Translations under genes and position numbers: made by a program | Shown here: positions 1 to 28,600 of the stretch, piece after piece | How positions within the stretch are numbered: position 1 is the stretch's first letter | Layout: every line of letters starts with the position of its first letter | Notes under the pieces: model-generated | The model's database searches: none | What the model was told of the DNA's origin: nothing | The model's input: the letters and a program-made list of their open reading frames with translations, nothing else | NCBI GenBank assembly: GCA_028583415.1 | Contig: CM053275.1 | Location: forward strand, 8,743,208-8,807,207 | DNA: 64,000 nt | Source: Protea cynaroides | Lineage: Eukaryota > Streptophyta > Magnoliopsida > Proteales > Proteaceae | Direction of reading: 5' to 3'

Positions 1-343
1 ATTAGGGTTATACTACCTGCAGTATTACGCATCTCTTATTAACAAACTTAATGACATTATGGCCCTATATGTCCAACATGTAAAGGTGCAGACACTATTG
101 TTTCATGCATCCCTGATTCCCTTCCATCAAGCATATCAAAATACATGACTATTCCTGTTGGATGAATTTCAGGACCAGCACCACCAATTCACTGCACCGT
201 GTGGGTGTGTGTAATGTTCCAACTAGGACAAACCAATGGAATGGATGAAAGGAGATCACCTGTCCTGCCATATGGTTACCAAGATATCCACTAATAGGAT
301 TAATGGACTTTCTGTTGGAAAATTTTGAGGAGTGTGCCATTAC

Positions 344-16091
<15,748 letters not shown>

Positions 16092-17609
16092 GATTTCCCG
16101 TTAAGGTCAAAGCGGAAACGAACTTCAAAGAATTAAGTATGGTTTTGCAGCACAAACGAGCTCTTGCTCTGAAAGATGAGGAAAATGGAGATATGGATAG
16201 AGCAGAACAGATCGAAACGATGAATCCATGGGGTAGTAAATGGATTAAAAGTAAAGTAAATTAAAAGGTAATCAAACAAGAAAAAGAAGCAAGTTCGTTA
16301 CCATTGATTACAGAGAAGATAAAGACTTGTTTTCTTCCTTTTTGGTAATACAGAAAACATAAAGACTAAGCTACAACAGACGGGAGACTTCGCGATCTCG
16401 CCGTACAGCATGATAAAGCACAAATTAATATCCCCAGTGAAACGATAAAGCCCCTTGAAAGAAAATCGAATTACGAAATTCTGCAGACAAGAGATACCAA
16501 TTCGTAGCGGCCAAAAGGTGGTAGTTCGGTAGGGTAGACTGATGGCTTATGGGAACGGGGATCCACATCGTCACCTCCCTGAGATTCGGGAGGAGGGGCG
16601 GCGGCTTAGATGGATGGTCCACATCTGGTTCTCGGGTGAATCCGAGCCATCTGTCAGAGCCGACACCCCTGTCAGCTGGGATGTCAGCTCGGATGGATGA
16701 CTCGGATTCACGCGAGAGCCAGTGACGGCCATCCATTCAAGCCGCCACCCCTCCTCCCGAATCTCAGGGAGGTGACGATTTGAATCCAACGGGGCAATGC
16801 AAAAAAAAAGGTTTTTATATATCCCAATTCTGCCCTCTTAATATGGTGTGGTATAGGATTTATTTTTATTTTTTTTATAAATAGAGTATGATATCAGATG
16901 TCAATTTTGGGATCAAATTAACTCCAAACCAATGTGGATCAAATTGTTACCGAACAAGCTTCAGATTGAGATATGATATGTACTACCGTTTTTCTATCAA
17001 GCCCAAGCCATCTCGAAATTTATTTACTTTAACATTGTTATAAATAGGGGTGTAGTTGTAATTGTTGTGAATTTAGGGTTGCAAGTGCTTTTTGACCTAA
17101 GTCTAAGAGTGGTACGAGTAATTTTCCCTATTAATTATTATTAGGAAAAGCTTCACCCACCCCTTTCTTTACTTTTAAGTCACCCAACCCCCAATTTCAC
17201 CATTAATTTCACGTGACCCCCTCATTTGTTAAATATGTATCTCACATACCTTCTCTTAAGAGACAAATCTATTAAACGATGATGTGATAATATTTAAAAT
17301 TTTGTAATGATGAAATTATCTTTATCCTAGTTAAGTTACTAGTTAAGTTATTTTTTACCCTTCCAAACTCCTAACTTACAAATACTCTTACATAGCTTTA
17401 CCTAAGAAAAAGAAGAATGGTAGCACAACAACAGCCATAGCCACAAGAAAAGAAGAAGAAGGAGGAGGGCGACAGTAGCAACCACCACCGCCAATAGGAG
17501 AAGAAGAAGGGTCATCTTGGAAGGCTACCGAACTTGCTGGATCTCTCACCCAAGCGTTTCCCTTCTCGTCCTTCTATCAAGTGTTGCAAGGACATGCTGA
17601 TTGACCCAA
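16092..17609. other. XRN4 upstream region
   Basis: Holds the presumed 5' leader and promoter of XRN4 (minus strand) nearest 16092 and a large fold-back element. From about 16800 it is AT-rich with no recognisable gene. Around 17400-17510 is a purine-rich AAG/CAA trinucleotide stretch. No TATA box could be assigned with confidence. Confidence 0.5.
16568..16778. repeat. 211 bp fold-back (inverted repeat) element
   Basis: The outer 50 bases on each side are inverted copies of each other with about three mismatches, starting TCGTCACCTCCCTGAG and ending CTCAGGGAGGTGACGA. The inner parts also pair ('GTGAATCCGAG' against 'CTCGGATTCAC'), so nearly the whole element can form one long hairpin. It is more GC-rich than its surroundings and lies about 480-690 bp upstream of the XRN4 start codon. 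Most likely a MITE; a target duplication is not clear. Confidence 0.85.
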
Positions 17610-17970
17610 GTCAACGGCTCCACCAACGACAGCTTGGCTACCTTTCCCAATAAGGCTTTCGCCATCAACCCAGCTGTGGTCTTGCCCCCTCGGCCTCGCC
17701 GCATAATTTTGGTATGACATGGGCAGAGCGAAGGGGATTTAGACGAGGCTGTCTACACTCAGGTTCCAGACCCCAAGACCAGACTAACAGAGAATCATAC
17801 AAAAACAAAGCAATGCAAACAAAGGATCTGAAATATGATTGAGGGATATGGTGTGGACAATTGGAAAGTTTAGTTCTATGTCTCCACCTATAAGAGGATG
17901 CTTGAGATGCTACGTGGTCTCAACATAGCATTCGAGCCCTCCATAATCATCGACGTTAGGAGTGGCGTTC
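17610..17970 (+). pseudogene. Phosphoglycerate mutase (histidine phosphatase) family pseudogene fragment
   Basis: One frame reads NKAFAINPAVVLPPRPRR, IILV, stop, HGQSEGD, then YTQVPDPKTRLTEN and later FYVSTYKRMLEMLRG. This follows the plant PGAM-family N-terminus, in which IILVRHGQSEGN carries the catalytic histidine. The arginine codon of the RHG motif is a TGA stop (17715-17717), and further stops occur at 17829-17831 and 17871-17873. No downstream catalytic domain follows. It is a dead fragment. Confidence 0.8.
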
Positions 17971-18010
17971 TACTCCCGGCGACTTCTCATTCTTCTTCAT
18001 TGGAAGCTCC

Positions 18011-19209
18011 TCCTTAGGTTTAACTAGTACCAGGACTCAAAACTAGTTATTGTGTGAAGAAACCCACCATCGTAGACTCAAAACTCGTCCTCCACATCTT
18101 CAGAACTATCAAACAGCGATGCTACAAGCCAGTTCAATGAGTCCTAAAGCCTTTTTTGAATCCAAATTCATGCCTGATCACCTCATATGGGTCATCATGA
18201 GAATAAAGAACGATTACAAATTAGTTATTGATTTCTTCAACTAGGCATGCTTGTGAAAAATCCAACATTGTAAGCCTGATGCGTAGTAGTTCAGATAGCT
18301 GTTTCTTCTAAGCTTCAAAGACGGCTCACATACTTATTCATGATTTCATGGTAAAACCCAATTTAGATATTGGTTTTTCCCTTAACCATTTTGTCGAACA
18401 TTTTGACATTCACTTACGTTGGAGAAATTTATGGTTAATGCTAAATCTGGCCATAGGAAGAGAATCTCGAATGATCTTTCGAAATGGGCACGTGGCGCTC
18501 ATCTAAGGCACATGATATGAGAAGGAAAATATAGTAAAAAAATATCAGAATGCACCTATGTTCGACCCCCTATGCTGACTCAGATAAGATGTGACATGTT
18601 GATGTGGGTTGTTGGGCAATTAATGAATTGTCATAAATGCTCATAAATGCTGACAACAACCATAAATGCAAGGCATGCTGATTTGATCCGCCAAGTCACT
18701 AGATCTTGGTCCAAATCAGCATAAAGTCATAACCTTACTTGCTAAAGCGCAAGGACAGAAACGAACATCCAGGGCTATGGAGAACATGGCCTAAAAGAGG
18801 GGTCGAAGAAGGTCGATGGGGGTCAAAAAGTTATTGACAATACACCGTAGCACAGTCTGGGGGGTCGTAGGCATGCGGACCTACTGTATCCTAGGTAGCT
18901 AATGATTAGCGATAGGCATGGGAAAGCTTGCTGAAAGAAGTTTCTCATTGAATCTATATATGTAACAAGAGAATATGAAATAAAGAGAGACTGAATGCTA
19001 GAGGCAAAGGAGAAATCTCTCATCTCTGAATTCCAAATTATTATCATTGCTTTCGATTAGGTTCTTTCAGTATCTAAATTCAGTGGGAAAGAAGACAGTT
19101 CTAGTGGGCAGTATCTCAGGGAACCCTAATTTCTAAAGGAACTCCATTGTCTCATTGAGAGTTCCATATTGTCTGTCTTGGTAATTCCACTTTCGGATTC
19201 CAACGACAA
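18011..19209. other. Intergenic stretch, possible LTR near 18590-19200
   Basis: No gene is recognised. The right half has a TATA-like 'TCTATATATGTAACAAGAG' followed by 'GAAATAAAGAGAG', an arrangement seen in plant LTRs, but neither end nor target duplication could be set. Confidence 0.3.
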
Positions 19210-19480
19210 CAACTTATAAATATTGGGGTTCAGATCCCCTCGTCTTCGATATTTTCTCCAAACACTTGTTGAGGCTAGGACATTTGACGAAGCAAGGAAA
19301 CTGTTTGATGTGTAAAAGGTTGAACTATGGCATGGTTGTCTCTATTGATTCTTGTAACCTTCTTCTCTCTCGCCTGATGAACACCTCTACTAGTGTTGAC
19401 ATCACTTTGAATTTTGTAGTGAATTTTTTGGTATGGGTGTTTGTTGGAACACATCACACAACATTACAACCCACAGTGCC
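19210..19480 (+). pseudogene. Pentatricopeptide repeat (PPR) gene fragment
   Basis: Pieces in different frames line up with a PPR protein: TYKYWGSDPLVFDIF, then LVEARTFDEARKLFDV, then NYGMVVSIDSCNLLLSRL, then FFGMGVCWNTSHNITTHS. At least two frameshifts and one stop separate them. PPR proteins are organelle RNA-binding proteins; this copy cannot encode one. It ends before any complete repeat array. Confidence 0.75.
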
Positions 19481-19690
19481 AATCAAATCATGGAAGACAA
19501 AGGGGACGACATTGCTGCAATCGAATACGGAGGAGTCGATCTGCTACAGATTTGTTTCATCGGAGGAGTCGACGCTGCTGCAATCGAATAAGAAAATGAT
19601 GAGACACAAAGGGAACAAAGTTATTATGGAGGGTAATTGGGTAATTTGCATGTGCGAAATTAATTGCAAAATTGGGGTTGGATAACTTAG

Positions 19691-19960
19691 GCCATGTTTG
19701 GTATCATTCTTGTTTTTATTTTTCTGACAAGTTTTTTTTTTATTTTTGTAGGTGCTTGGTGTCGTTTTTTGTTGCTATTCTTTTGTCAGGGAAAAAATAA
19801 AAAAGCTAAAATTCAAAAAGAGGTTGAAAGAGGTCTCAACCTCTTTTTGATTTTTACCTAAAATTATTTTTGAATATGTTTTTGCGCAACGTTTAAGTTG
19901 CACGTGTTTTTTAATTTGCATCAGATCTAAAAATGATGGTAAAAACATCCATTGTTTATA
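19691..19960 (+). mobile_element. Left half of a GGCCATGTTTGGTATCAT-type MITE
   Basis: Begins GGCCATGTTTGGTATCATTC and continues through 'AAAATTCAAAAAGAGG', 'GGTCTCAACCTCTTTTTG' and 'TTTTGCGCAA', all shared with the element at 21489-22142. No matching right end follows directly, so it is either truncated or the left terminus of a larger unit ending at 22142. Confidence 0.6.
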
Positions 19961-20900
19961 ACCCATAAAAAATATACTCTTTATCATCTTCCTTCCTTCT
20001 TTCCCTCTCCCTTATTTTATAGAAACCTTGGGGCTGTCCCTCTATTGATACTTTGACTCAACTCTGGCGATCTGTGAGCACTCAATGGCTTATGGGGCCT
20101 TTTGTCTCAAATGTCTAGTAACGAACTAAATCAGCCTCTCATCTTCCTTCTCTTTGCGTCAAAATTTTTGAGTTTGAACCCCAATGGACTGACAGAATCT
20201 TGAACTCAGTTCAAGATCATGAAAGTTCCTTAATTGGCTTCAATCTCCAAAGTTTTCTTCTCTACCCTCTTTGTTCAAACTCTTCCGACAACTTTTATGC
20301 AATCGTGTAATCGTTCTCTCTGTTATTCACCTCGCAGTTCATATTGCAGTCTCGTAGATCTCAAAACAGTCTTGACCGAATAAATCTAGTAAGATTTGTC
20401 TCTGTGGTTTCGTCTGTCTTCTGTTCTTGAAATTTCTGCAAGTTGATCTGTTCATCATATCTTCAACATCATGGCCGTCTCTAATTTCTTTTTTCCTGAT
20501 CATCATCTCTGTTCAGATTTGAAACTTCTTTCATATTTCAGATCTGAAATTTCTCTCAATTTCTTAAATATCTTCAATTTGTTCTTTATAGTTTTTCAAT
20601 TTCAGTTTAGTTTCATATTTCAGTTTCAGTTTATTCATATTTCTTCATATTTCAGTTTTAATTCATCTGTTTGTTTCTTTCATATTAAAATTTCAGTTTA
20701 TTTATTATTTATTTCAAATCTTGATATACATCATAGGAACGTCAGAATAGGAAACCCTTAAAATTCCCCTTCCCCACTTATCTCCACATTCCATCATCTT
20801 CCTTGCTCTTTGTTTGTTAAGCCTAACCTTACTAATCGGATTCTCATATTTAGTTTCTTCCCCATCTCTGCAGCGTTAATTGCTAAATTTGTTCATAATT

Positions 20901-21038
20901 GTGGCTCTGTTTGCTTCTGACGTTCCTACGATGTATACTTTGCTTGCCAATTCACTGAGTGGAGACAAAAGTTTGCATAAACCGGCGGAGACTGCTCTTT
21001 CTCAGTTTGAAAGCAGGCCTGGGTTTTGCTCTTGCCTA
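20901..21038 (+). pseudogene. Importin-11-like exon 1 fragment with lost start codon
   Basis: Forty-six codons read VALFASDVPTMYTLLANSLS, then GDKSLHKPAETALSQFESRP and GFCSCL, followed by a GT. This resembles the N-terminus of plant importin-11/ARM-repeat importins (remembered as MALSASDLPAMYSLL...). The expected ATG is GTG. Nothing resembling the next exons follows before the next gene at 22677, so only exon 1 and perhaps its upstream DNA are here. It lies between two termini of the same MITE family. Confidence 0.75.
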
Positions 21039-21488
21039 GTGGTAATTTATCTAGTCTTGATTGCTAGGGTCCGTTTCCTCGACTAATGTTGCTATGGTCT
21101 GTTCATTTTTTTGTTGATATACATTTCAATGCGGATTACGATTTTGATTGGTATTCCATTAGAAGTGTTTGTGTACAGACCTTAGCACACAATGGGGTAG
21201 GGCTATGTTCAGTGTCGGATGAGAAGCCCCATTCATCTAAACAACGCAATACTGTGATTCCAGAGACCTCTTGAAGTCGGTACATTGCTTGGAGGCTCTC
21301 GGCAAGCTTAGGCTTCGCTTGTGCTTAAGGGGGGGGGGTGTTACACGTCATGTAGTGACGTGTCCAGATAGTTCAATCTAGTTTATAATGTTTGAGATCC
21401 AAGATATATAAGGACACTTATGTAAACACTGCTTGATATATAATTCAATATATACAATGTAGCATTCTCTGAAATTTAACATATATTA

Positions 21489-22142
21489 GGCTGTGTTTGG
21501 TATCATTTTTGTTTTTGATTTTTGTTCAAATTTATAGTTTTGAAGGGGTTTGGCATAATTTATGAGTGCTATTTATGAAAAATAAAAATAAAAACAAGTC
21601 AAAATTCAAAAAAGGTCTCAACCTCTTTTTTATTTTTGATTAAAAATTATTTTTGTTGTGTTTTGCGCAAAACACTTAAAAACATGTGTTAAAATAAAGG
21701 GTTAAAAAAGTAATTTAGTTTCTTTTTATAAAACCACTCAAAATCAAACCCTCAAGCACTCTTCTCGTTAACGAACGAAAGTAAAGCACAGAGACGCAGA
21801 CCTGCAACTTCGTCCTAGAGACGGCTCTGACGGCGACGACGACGACGACAATCATTCAAACGGAGGCGACGTCGTTTCTTTAAAGACGGTTCTTGGTTTG
21901 ATTTCTTTCTATAATCCCTTGATAGAGGAAGAGGGATAGACGCCCCATGACAGAGGAAGAGGAAAATTTTCAAAATCATTTTTAGACATAGTATACCAAA
22001 TCTATTTTTCATTCTATCATCTATTTTTATTATAGCTACCAAACAACATTTTATTTTTGAATAAAAATCATTAAAATCATTTTCAAAATGATTTTTGTTA
22101 AATAGATAAAAAACAAAAACAAAAATGATACTAAACATAGCC
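21489..22142 (+). mobile_element. 654 bp MITE with GGCTGTGTTTGGTATCAT ends
   Basis: Left end GGCTGTGTTTGGTATCATTT is inverted at the right end as ATGATACTAAACATAGCC, giving about 28 bp of terminal inverted repeat with few mismatches. The interior is AT-rich with poly-A/T tracts and no coding potential. Flanks (TTA left, ATA right) do not give a clean target duplication. Class is uncertain: PIF- or hAT-like. Confidence 0.75.
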
Positions 22143-22676
22143 ATAATAGTATTTCTTATGATCCATAGCTGTGAAGTATACTTGAGTAATTGTTAAATGT
22201 TCATTCCTATACATATATCATATGTATATTTTAGATAGATCTATAAAAATTATTTTTAAACATAGGTATATCAAATATATTTCTTATTTTGTAATCTATT
22301 TTTTATTGTAATTATTAAACGATTTTTTACTGTAATTATTAAACGATTTTTTACTTTCGATCAAAAATAGTTTTTAAAAATACTTTTTGAAAAAATAGAA
22401 AAAATGAGGGCCGGGGTTGTCTGAATTTTTCCCTTGCTATTAATCATTAATTTCCATTTATTTTTGTTTCTCAGTCATCCAAACTTAAGAATATGCCAAA
22501 TTACCAATCCGTGTAAGTTCTTCCCCGCCAGCTCAAGTCGCAGCCAACTCTCCCTCCATGTTAGCTTTCTCCTGTTCCCTTTGTTTCCTTCGTCGGCTCG
22601 TGTATCTATTCTGCTATATCCATTTCTATTTTCTCCCAAAGCCCTCATTCATTTTAAACCCTAATTTCCCCTCTGC

Positions 22677-25600
22677 ATGAAACAGAACGAGAAGATGACG
22701 GCGGGAAGTAACCCTAAGGGCTCCTCCCAAAAGTCATCTTCTTCGTCGTCTCACCGTAAAAGCAGGTGGGAATCCGCAAACAATTCTAACCCCGATCATA
22801 ATTCGGCCTCCGCCAGTGAACCAAAACCCTCAAAAGCTTCGTCGAATTCTAAATACGATGCAGCAGCTCCTGGCCCATCGATGCTTCCTCTCGGTTCGAT
22901 CCCTTCCTCCGAACCTGTGTCTTACCCTCCAGCTGGAGCTGGAGCTCCTTTCCACTTGCCAGAGCCTACTGGTGATCCGTTTCCTTTTCCGGATCCGGCT
23001 GCCATGGGTCCTCCTCCGCCGCCAGCTTATGGCTTTCACATGCTCGAGCGTCGTACCATCGTATTGGCCGATGATAGCGTTCGGTCTTACTTTGCTCTTC
23101 CACCTGGTTATCAAGACTTTCCGTCTGTCAACAGGTTATTATCTTTGGGATCTGGTGGTCACAGGACTGAACCAGGTGGTCTAGGGTTAGGGTTTGATAA
23201 GCATTTCCCTCACGGTGGGTTGAGTCCCGAGGGAGGATTCCGTCGTGATGGCAATGAGCCATTTGGGCGTGTTGGTCCTGTTGGTGGACAGTTTGATTAC
23301 TGGAATTCATTAGGGCTTGATGGGCGTGTGCCACCAGAAGGTTCAGGCAAGAGGAAGTATGGAGATGAGAATGAAAGGGATGGTAGAGAGAGTGACGAAT
23401 TTGCGAGGCAGCGACCGCAGTTCTCGCGATTTGGGAACCCCAGTTTGAATCCCGCTGGCGACCGGGCTGATTACCTGTCTGGTAAAGGTAGCACACTGGA
23501 CTCTAACAGGGGAGTGGATGATGTGAGTTTGAGGTCTTCGAAGCACATGAGGCTTGGAGGGGATTACAACGATGTACCTTCCAGGAATGGCGTTGATGAT
23601 GTGGGTCTGGGTCTCAAGTATCCCGACGTGGACCCACATGCTCTAAAAAAGGCGTTTCTTAGTTACGCAAAGTTAATCAATGAGAATGCATCTCAGAGGA
23701 AGAATTATCTGGAGGATGGGAAGCATGGGCCTCTGCAATGCGTTGCATGTGGCAGGTTCGATATACTTGGGAAATGGATATGCTTGTGTGCTTATTTTTC
23801 TCATACATTGTTTTCAACGCTGATGTCTGGTTTGAAAATTGGATACTTACACCTTAGATACTTTTAGTTAACGACTGAAATTCTCAGATATTAGAGGACC
23901 CTTCGAGGGAGGGAGGATTGGGAATTTTTTGCCATGAGTTGGGGATCAAGTTACCATTAGGATATACTTTTTTTTTTTTCTTTTTCTGTCATGGTATTGA
24001 GGGTACAATGTTAATGTGTCTGGAAAAGATTATTCTTTAATTTGTCTTTCGTGGGTTGGGTGTTCACTCATTTCGCTTGTATGTTTTTAGATTACAAGGG
24101 CCATTTTAAATTATGTTTGCTGCGTAAGCTACTGATATGATAGAATTTTTAATGGTTCAGGAGTTAGGTCTCATGTATAGAGAGTTCTGGAGTTTAGCGA
24201 TACAAGCTATATATTCTCATGGAATTATTACTGGTTTCCTGGAATGCCACTGAGGCACGGATAATTGAAGGAAGCCTTTAGAATGGTCAGGATTTACATG
24301 AAGGGAATGCCATTTTGTTGTTATCATATAGTGAAGCAAACCTAATATTAGCACATGAACGAAGGGAATGCCATTTTGTTAGGAAAAACTTGTTATTTAG
24401 TTATTAGGATATTATTATTGTTTTCTGTGTGGGTTAATAATGCACTTCCATAGGTTCTCAATATTTTTGTCTCCAGGATTGGAATTTTGGATTTCTGTCT
24501 TTTTTCGCTTTCGGTCGAAGTCGAAATATTTTGGTGGAAAGCTGGCAACCACGTACTTTTTGTAGTAAAGACTGGTGGATTTCTCTCACTTCTTCTCGAC
24601 TATTGTTTAACGTTTCAACATCTACACCTTTTAAAGCACACCCATACTGAACACCGTTTTTTTTTTGCTGTTCTCGTTTTAACTAAATATGGCCTAGACT
24701 GGCAATATCGATCAACTAAGTCAGGGAAAAAGAAGATTTTTTTAGCTTTTATTTTTCCCACACTTTGGAAGTTCTGTCTTCCTAATTCCTATACGTAAAT
24801 TGTTGGAGGGGAGTTGCTAAGTTGAGAAACCAAATGGTTCTCATGTTATTTGGAGATTATAATGTAGTTTGCACCTAGGAAGCTTAGGTGAAGCTTTAGT
24901 AGGGACAAGTATTGGGTGAACCAGTGCTGTCTGGTCTTGCAGACAAGGGGCTTATGGATTGCATATGAGGGAAGGGAATTCGTCTTGATAATGCTGTTTA
25001 ATTTGTCAATTTTTATTATCCATTTATCCCAGCCTGATTTAGTTTCTGGCTGGGGGGTCGTATATTTTTCTTTCCTTTCCTTATCCCCAAGATATGAGTT
25101 TTGCTGGTAAATGGTAATAAACTCTAACATGGACTGGGAACGTATTATATCCTTCCAATAGCTAGGATTTTAAACTTGCATTCATAGTTTGCAATATCTC
25201 AATAACACATCCGTCATAATGGCAGAAGGAAGGAACGAAGGAAAAAGAAACAAATGTAGTGTTGATGTTATTAAATAGGGCTTGTGGAAAGGAGTTGGGA
25301 CTTGAGTGGAATTGTGATATGCTGCAATTGTATGCTACTTCTCTACCTGGTTGTAGGTTTTGATCGAAACTGACTGATATCTGTGAGTTGTCTCGGTTTC
25401 GGACTTGGCTGAAACGAAACCCAAGGTTGAAACTCATGGTCAAAACTCAGGTTTCAACACTGGGAGGCCCAGGGTCGAAACTTAGTGTTGAAACCTCAAA
25501 ACAAGATCCGGCACGTCTCGGTTTCGGTCGGGCCTGACCGAAACCGGCCTCGAAACTGAGATTTAGTTCATTGCTTCTTCGCATTCATCTACTATGGTTA

Positions 25601-28600
25601 CCAAAGGTTTGTATTAAAGAAAAAAGAGAAGGTAGGGAAGAACATTGAGCTATTAAATATGGCACTTTAATAGTAGTTGGGGACTTGGGGCGAGTAGTGT
25701 TTATGAGTTCAAGGAGAAATATAATTACATTGGGGAAGACTTGCATCCCCCTCCACATATTTTTTTCATTACCTCGTAAGATGTTATGTCAGTTTAGTAT
25801 GGCGATGTGAGATTGCACAATAAACTAATAGTTTTCAATACATTGCCCTTTGGCTTGGTTATGTTAAGTATGATATCTTGAATTGCATTGCAGCTAAACT
25901 ATTATGCACAATAAACATTCTGGGATGAAGACTGCAGATTTGTGTTATAATGAATTTGAACATCCCCCCCTCCCCCTCTCAAAAATGGAAGAACGTCATA
26001 CTATTGTCTCTAATTGTGTGATACGTATAAACTTACCATCACGGGACATTTTTTTTTTGTGGAATTCAATTGATTTTTTAGGGAAGATAGTTAAATTGTT
26101 TGCTGACCTCTTTGTGTGCTAGTTAGTTTTGGTGCTTAAATTATGTACCAAAGAGCATAATATTTTATTGGAACTCAACAAGCTGTTTTTGTTTATGTTA
26201 TTGCTTGGTATTGAATTGGCTTTACATATAAGATGGCATGTAGCGTTTATGATTTTTTTTTTTATTTTAAAATTTTATATTTGCTTGGCTTTGGTACTTT
26301 AAGGATTAGCAATTGTGTTGTTGAATTATTGGAGCCTCGATGAATCCATTTATGCCCATGAAGTGGTCATCGCATATTTATTAAGCTTTTTTTGTTGAAT
26401 TGTGTCCTATTCTTTGTCTCAAGGAGGCCTTGGTTAAAATACTTGATTTTTGTGTGGCAGAAACGTGGAACATAGGCTGGTTAAATGAAACTTGAAAGTG
26501 AATATGCAGACAGATAGTTTTATCTTATTGTGTCTTATTGGTCTAATGGGCACTAGGTTTGGTTTTGATGGAGAACTCAGGTAGAGGAAAGAAGAAGAGG
26601 AGTACCTACGGTAGGATAAGAACCTGACCCTTTTCCTGGCATGCGGCTCTTTGATTTGAACCAGTTTTGGTTCGACTGATGTGTTCAATTGTTGGTTCAC
26701 TTAAATCCTGGGGTTACTTAAATTCTTTTTTCTTTCTTTATTTAAGTAGTTAGATTGGATTCAGATATATAAATTCAGTCTGTTTTATTTCTGAACTAGT
26801 GGTTCAGTTGTTGGTTCACTTAAATTGTAGGGACACTTAAATTCTCATTATTTATTTATTTATTTATTGTAAGTAGATAGGCTGAATTAGGATATATAAA
26901 TCCAGACCTGTTTTATTACAAATTCTTCTTCTATATTTTTTTTCAGTTATTTAGTTGGGATAGGATACTCCAAATAGCCTGCGGTTAGAGGAGTAGTTTC
27001 ATTTTTATTTTAACATCTCTTTTACTGTTTAAACTCATATTTGTGAGGAATACTCTTATCACAGAATGCATACAAAGAGTTTCCTAAAGTCTAGTCATTT
27101 TAGTCACTTTCCTTTGTCTTTGGGTAAGTTTGAATCAGTTAGGACTCTCCAACATTGCTTGCCACTGGAGAAGTAACTACAAAATGATTCTTTTAGGTAT
27201 CTATGTTCAATCATAATAAAGGAGGTGATATAGAAGATGATGTTTCACAGAGGATTAAAATAGGATGTATGAAGTGGAGGTGTGTTTGGAGTGTTTTGTG
27301 ATCAGGGTATACCTTTAAAACTTAAAGAAAAATTTTATAGGATAGTCATTTGACTGACTATGATATATGGTGCAAAATGTTGGGCAGCCCTTCACGTAAA
27401 TTGTTTTGAATAGGTAAATCAATCATTTGTCCTTGGGGATCCGACATTAATCCTCTCGTCTACATTACAAATTTTCTGAAGATCCTGAATACTAAACGAG
27501 GAGTTCCTGGTACTAATTGAATTCCATCTTATGCTTGATAGAAATATTATATCGGATGGAGTCGACAAATGAGGATTGAAGTAGGCTACCATGAATCAAA
27601 AGATCTTCTTTCTAAAGAGATCTGATTCGGAACTATTATAAATTTATATGTCCAAGGTCCAATATTGAATCTGGATGGAAATCCAGAAAATTCAAAGTTA
27701 GAAATACTTAAAGAAGATAAAGAGAAATTCTCCATAGTTATCTCTTCCTTCTTCGAGCTCCAGTTATGGAAGAAGGAACCGAGAAGAAAGTATCAGCAAC
27801 AACTGGTTTTATTACGGGACAAAAATAATGAATTGATCTTGTAGGATTACCAAGAAATTCTTCTATTTCTTCTAGAAGCGGATGATTGATCTTTTTGTCA
27901 ACAGATGCTCCTATTACACTTGTAGTCTCTATAAAGGATACGACCATTAACTAAAATATGTCAATGACTAAGTAATTGCCGAGCTTCGGGAATGCTTGAA
28001 GCCATACTCAATCGAAAGTGAGATCGTCAATAGTGTACCGAAGGTGTCTTTAGAGTATGCAGTATCAGTATAGGTATCCTTCTTCTGACACAACAACGCA
28101 ATTTAAATTAGTATCAAAAAGTGCATAATTCTTTTCTTGCTTTCTTATTGCTTATCGATGCAAAACCGTGTCCCATTGAATCTTGGCCACGTCCCATTTC
28201 GATTTCTATTTGACACTAATAAATTAATATTGATGTTGGTTGTCGTCAATTCACACATAAACTTGAATCATTTATGTGCTAGAAGGGTAGCTATGCTGAT
28301 TTGGTATACTTTAAAGATTTTCAACCCTGCAGCATAGAAAGAATAGGAAGGGCCATATGGAACTATTTTAAAACGTATCAGCCGACCAGGTTTATGAATC
28401 TATTAAGAAGCACCATATATATAAATTTAGTGTAATTGAGATGAGAATGTTGAGATGGATGTGTGGCAAAACCAAGAAAGATAAGGTAAGAAATGATTAT
28501 ATTAGAGTTAACTTGGGAGTAACATCGATACATTATAAGCTATGAGAAAGCTGTTTGAGATGGTATGACCATGTTCAACGGAGGTCTTTAGGTGCTCTAG

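Noticed and set aside
1..340. Further XRN4 exons
   Set aside because: One suggestive frame exists (ISGYLG) but no acceptor gives a usable in-frame exon, so none is claimed.
22830..23639. Long frames on the minus strand and other frames over XS exon 1
   Set aside because: Shadows of the real coding exon; no domain similarity.
23756..23867. Continuation of the XS exon 1 frame to a stop at 23867
   Set aside because: The splice donor at 23756 joins the zinc finger correctly to exon 2; the read-through residues have no family match.
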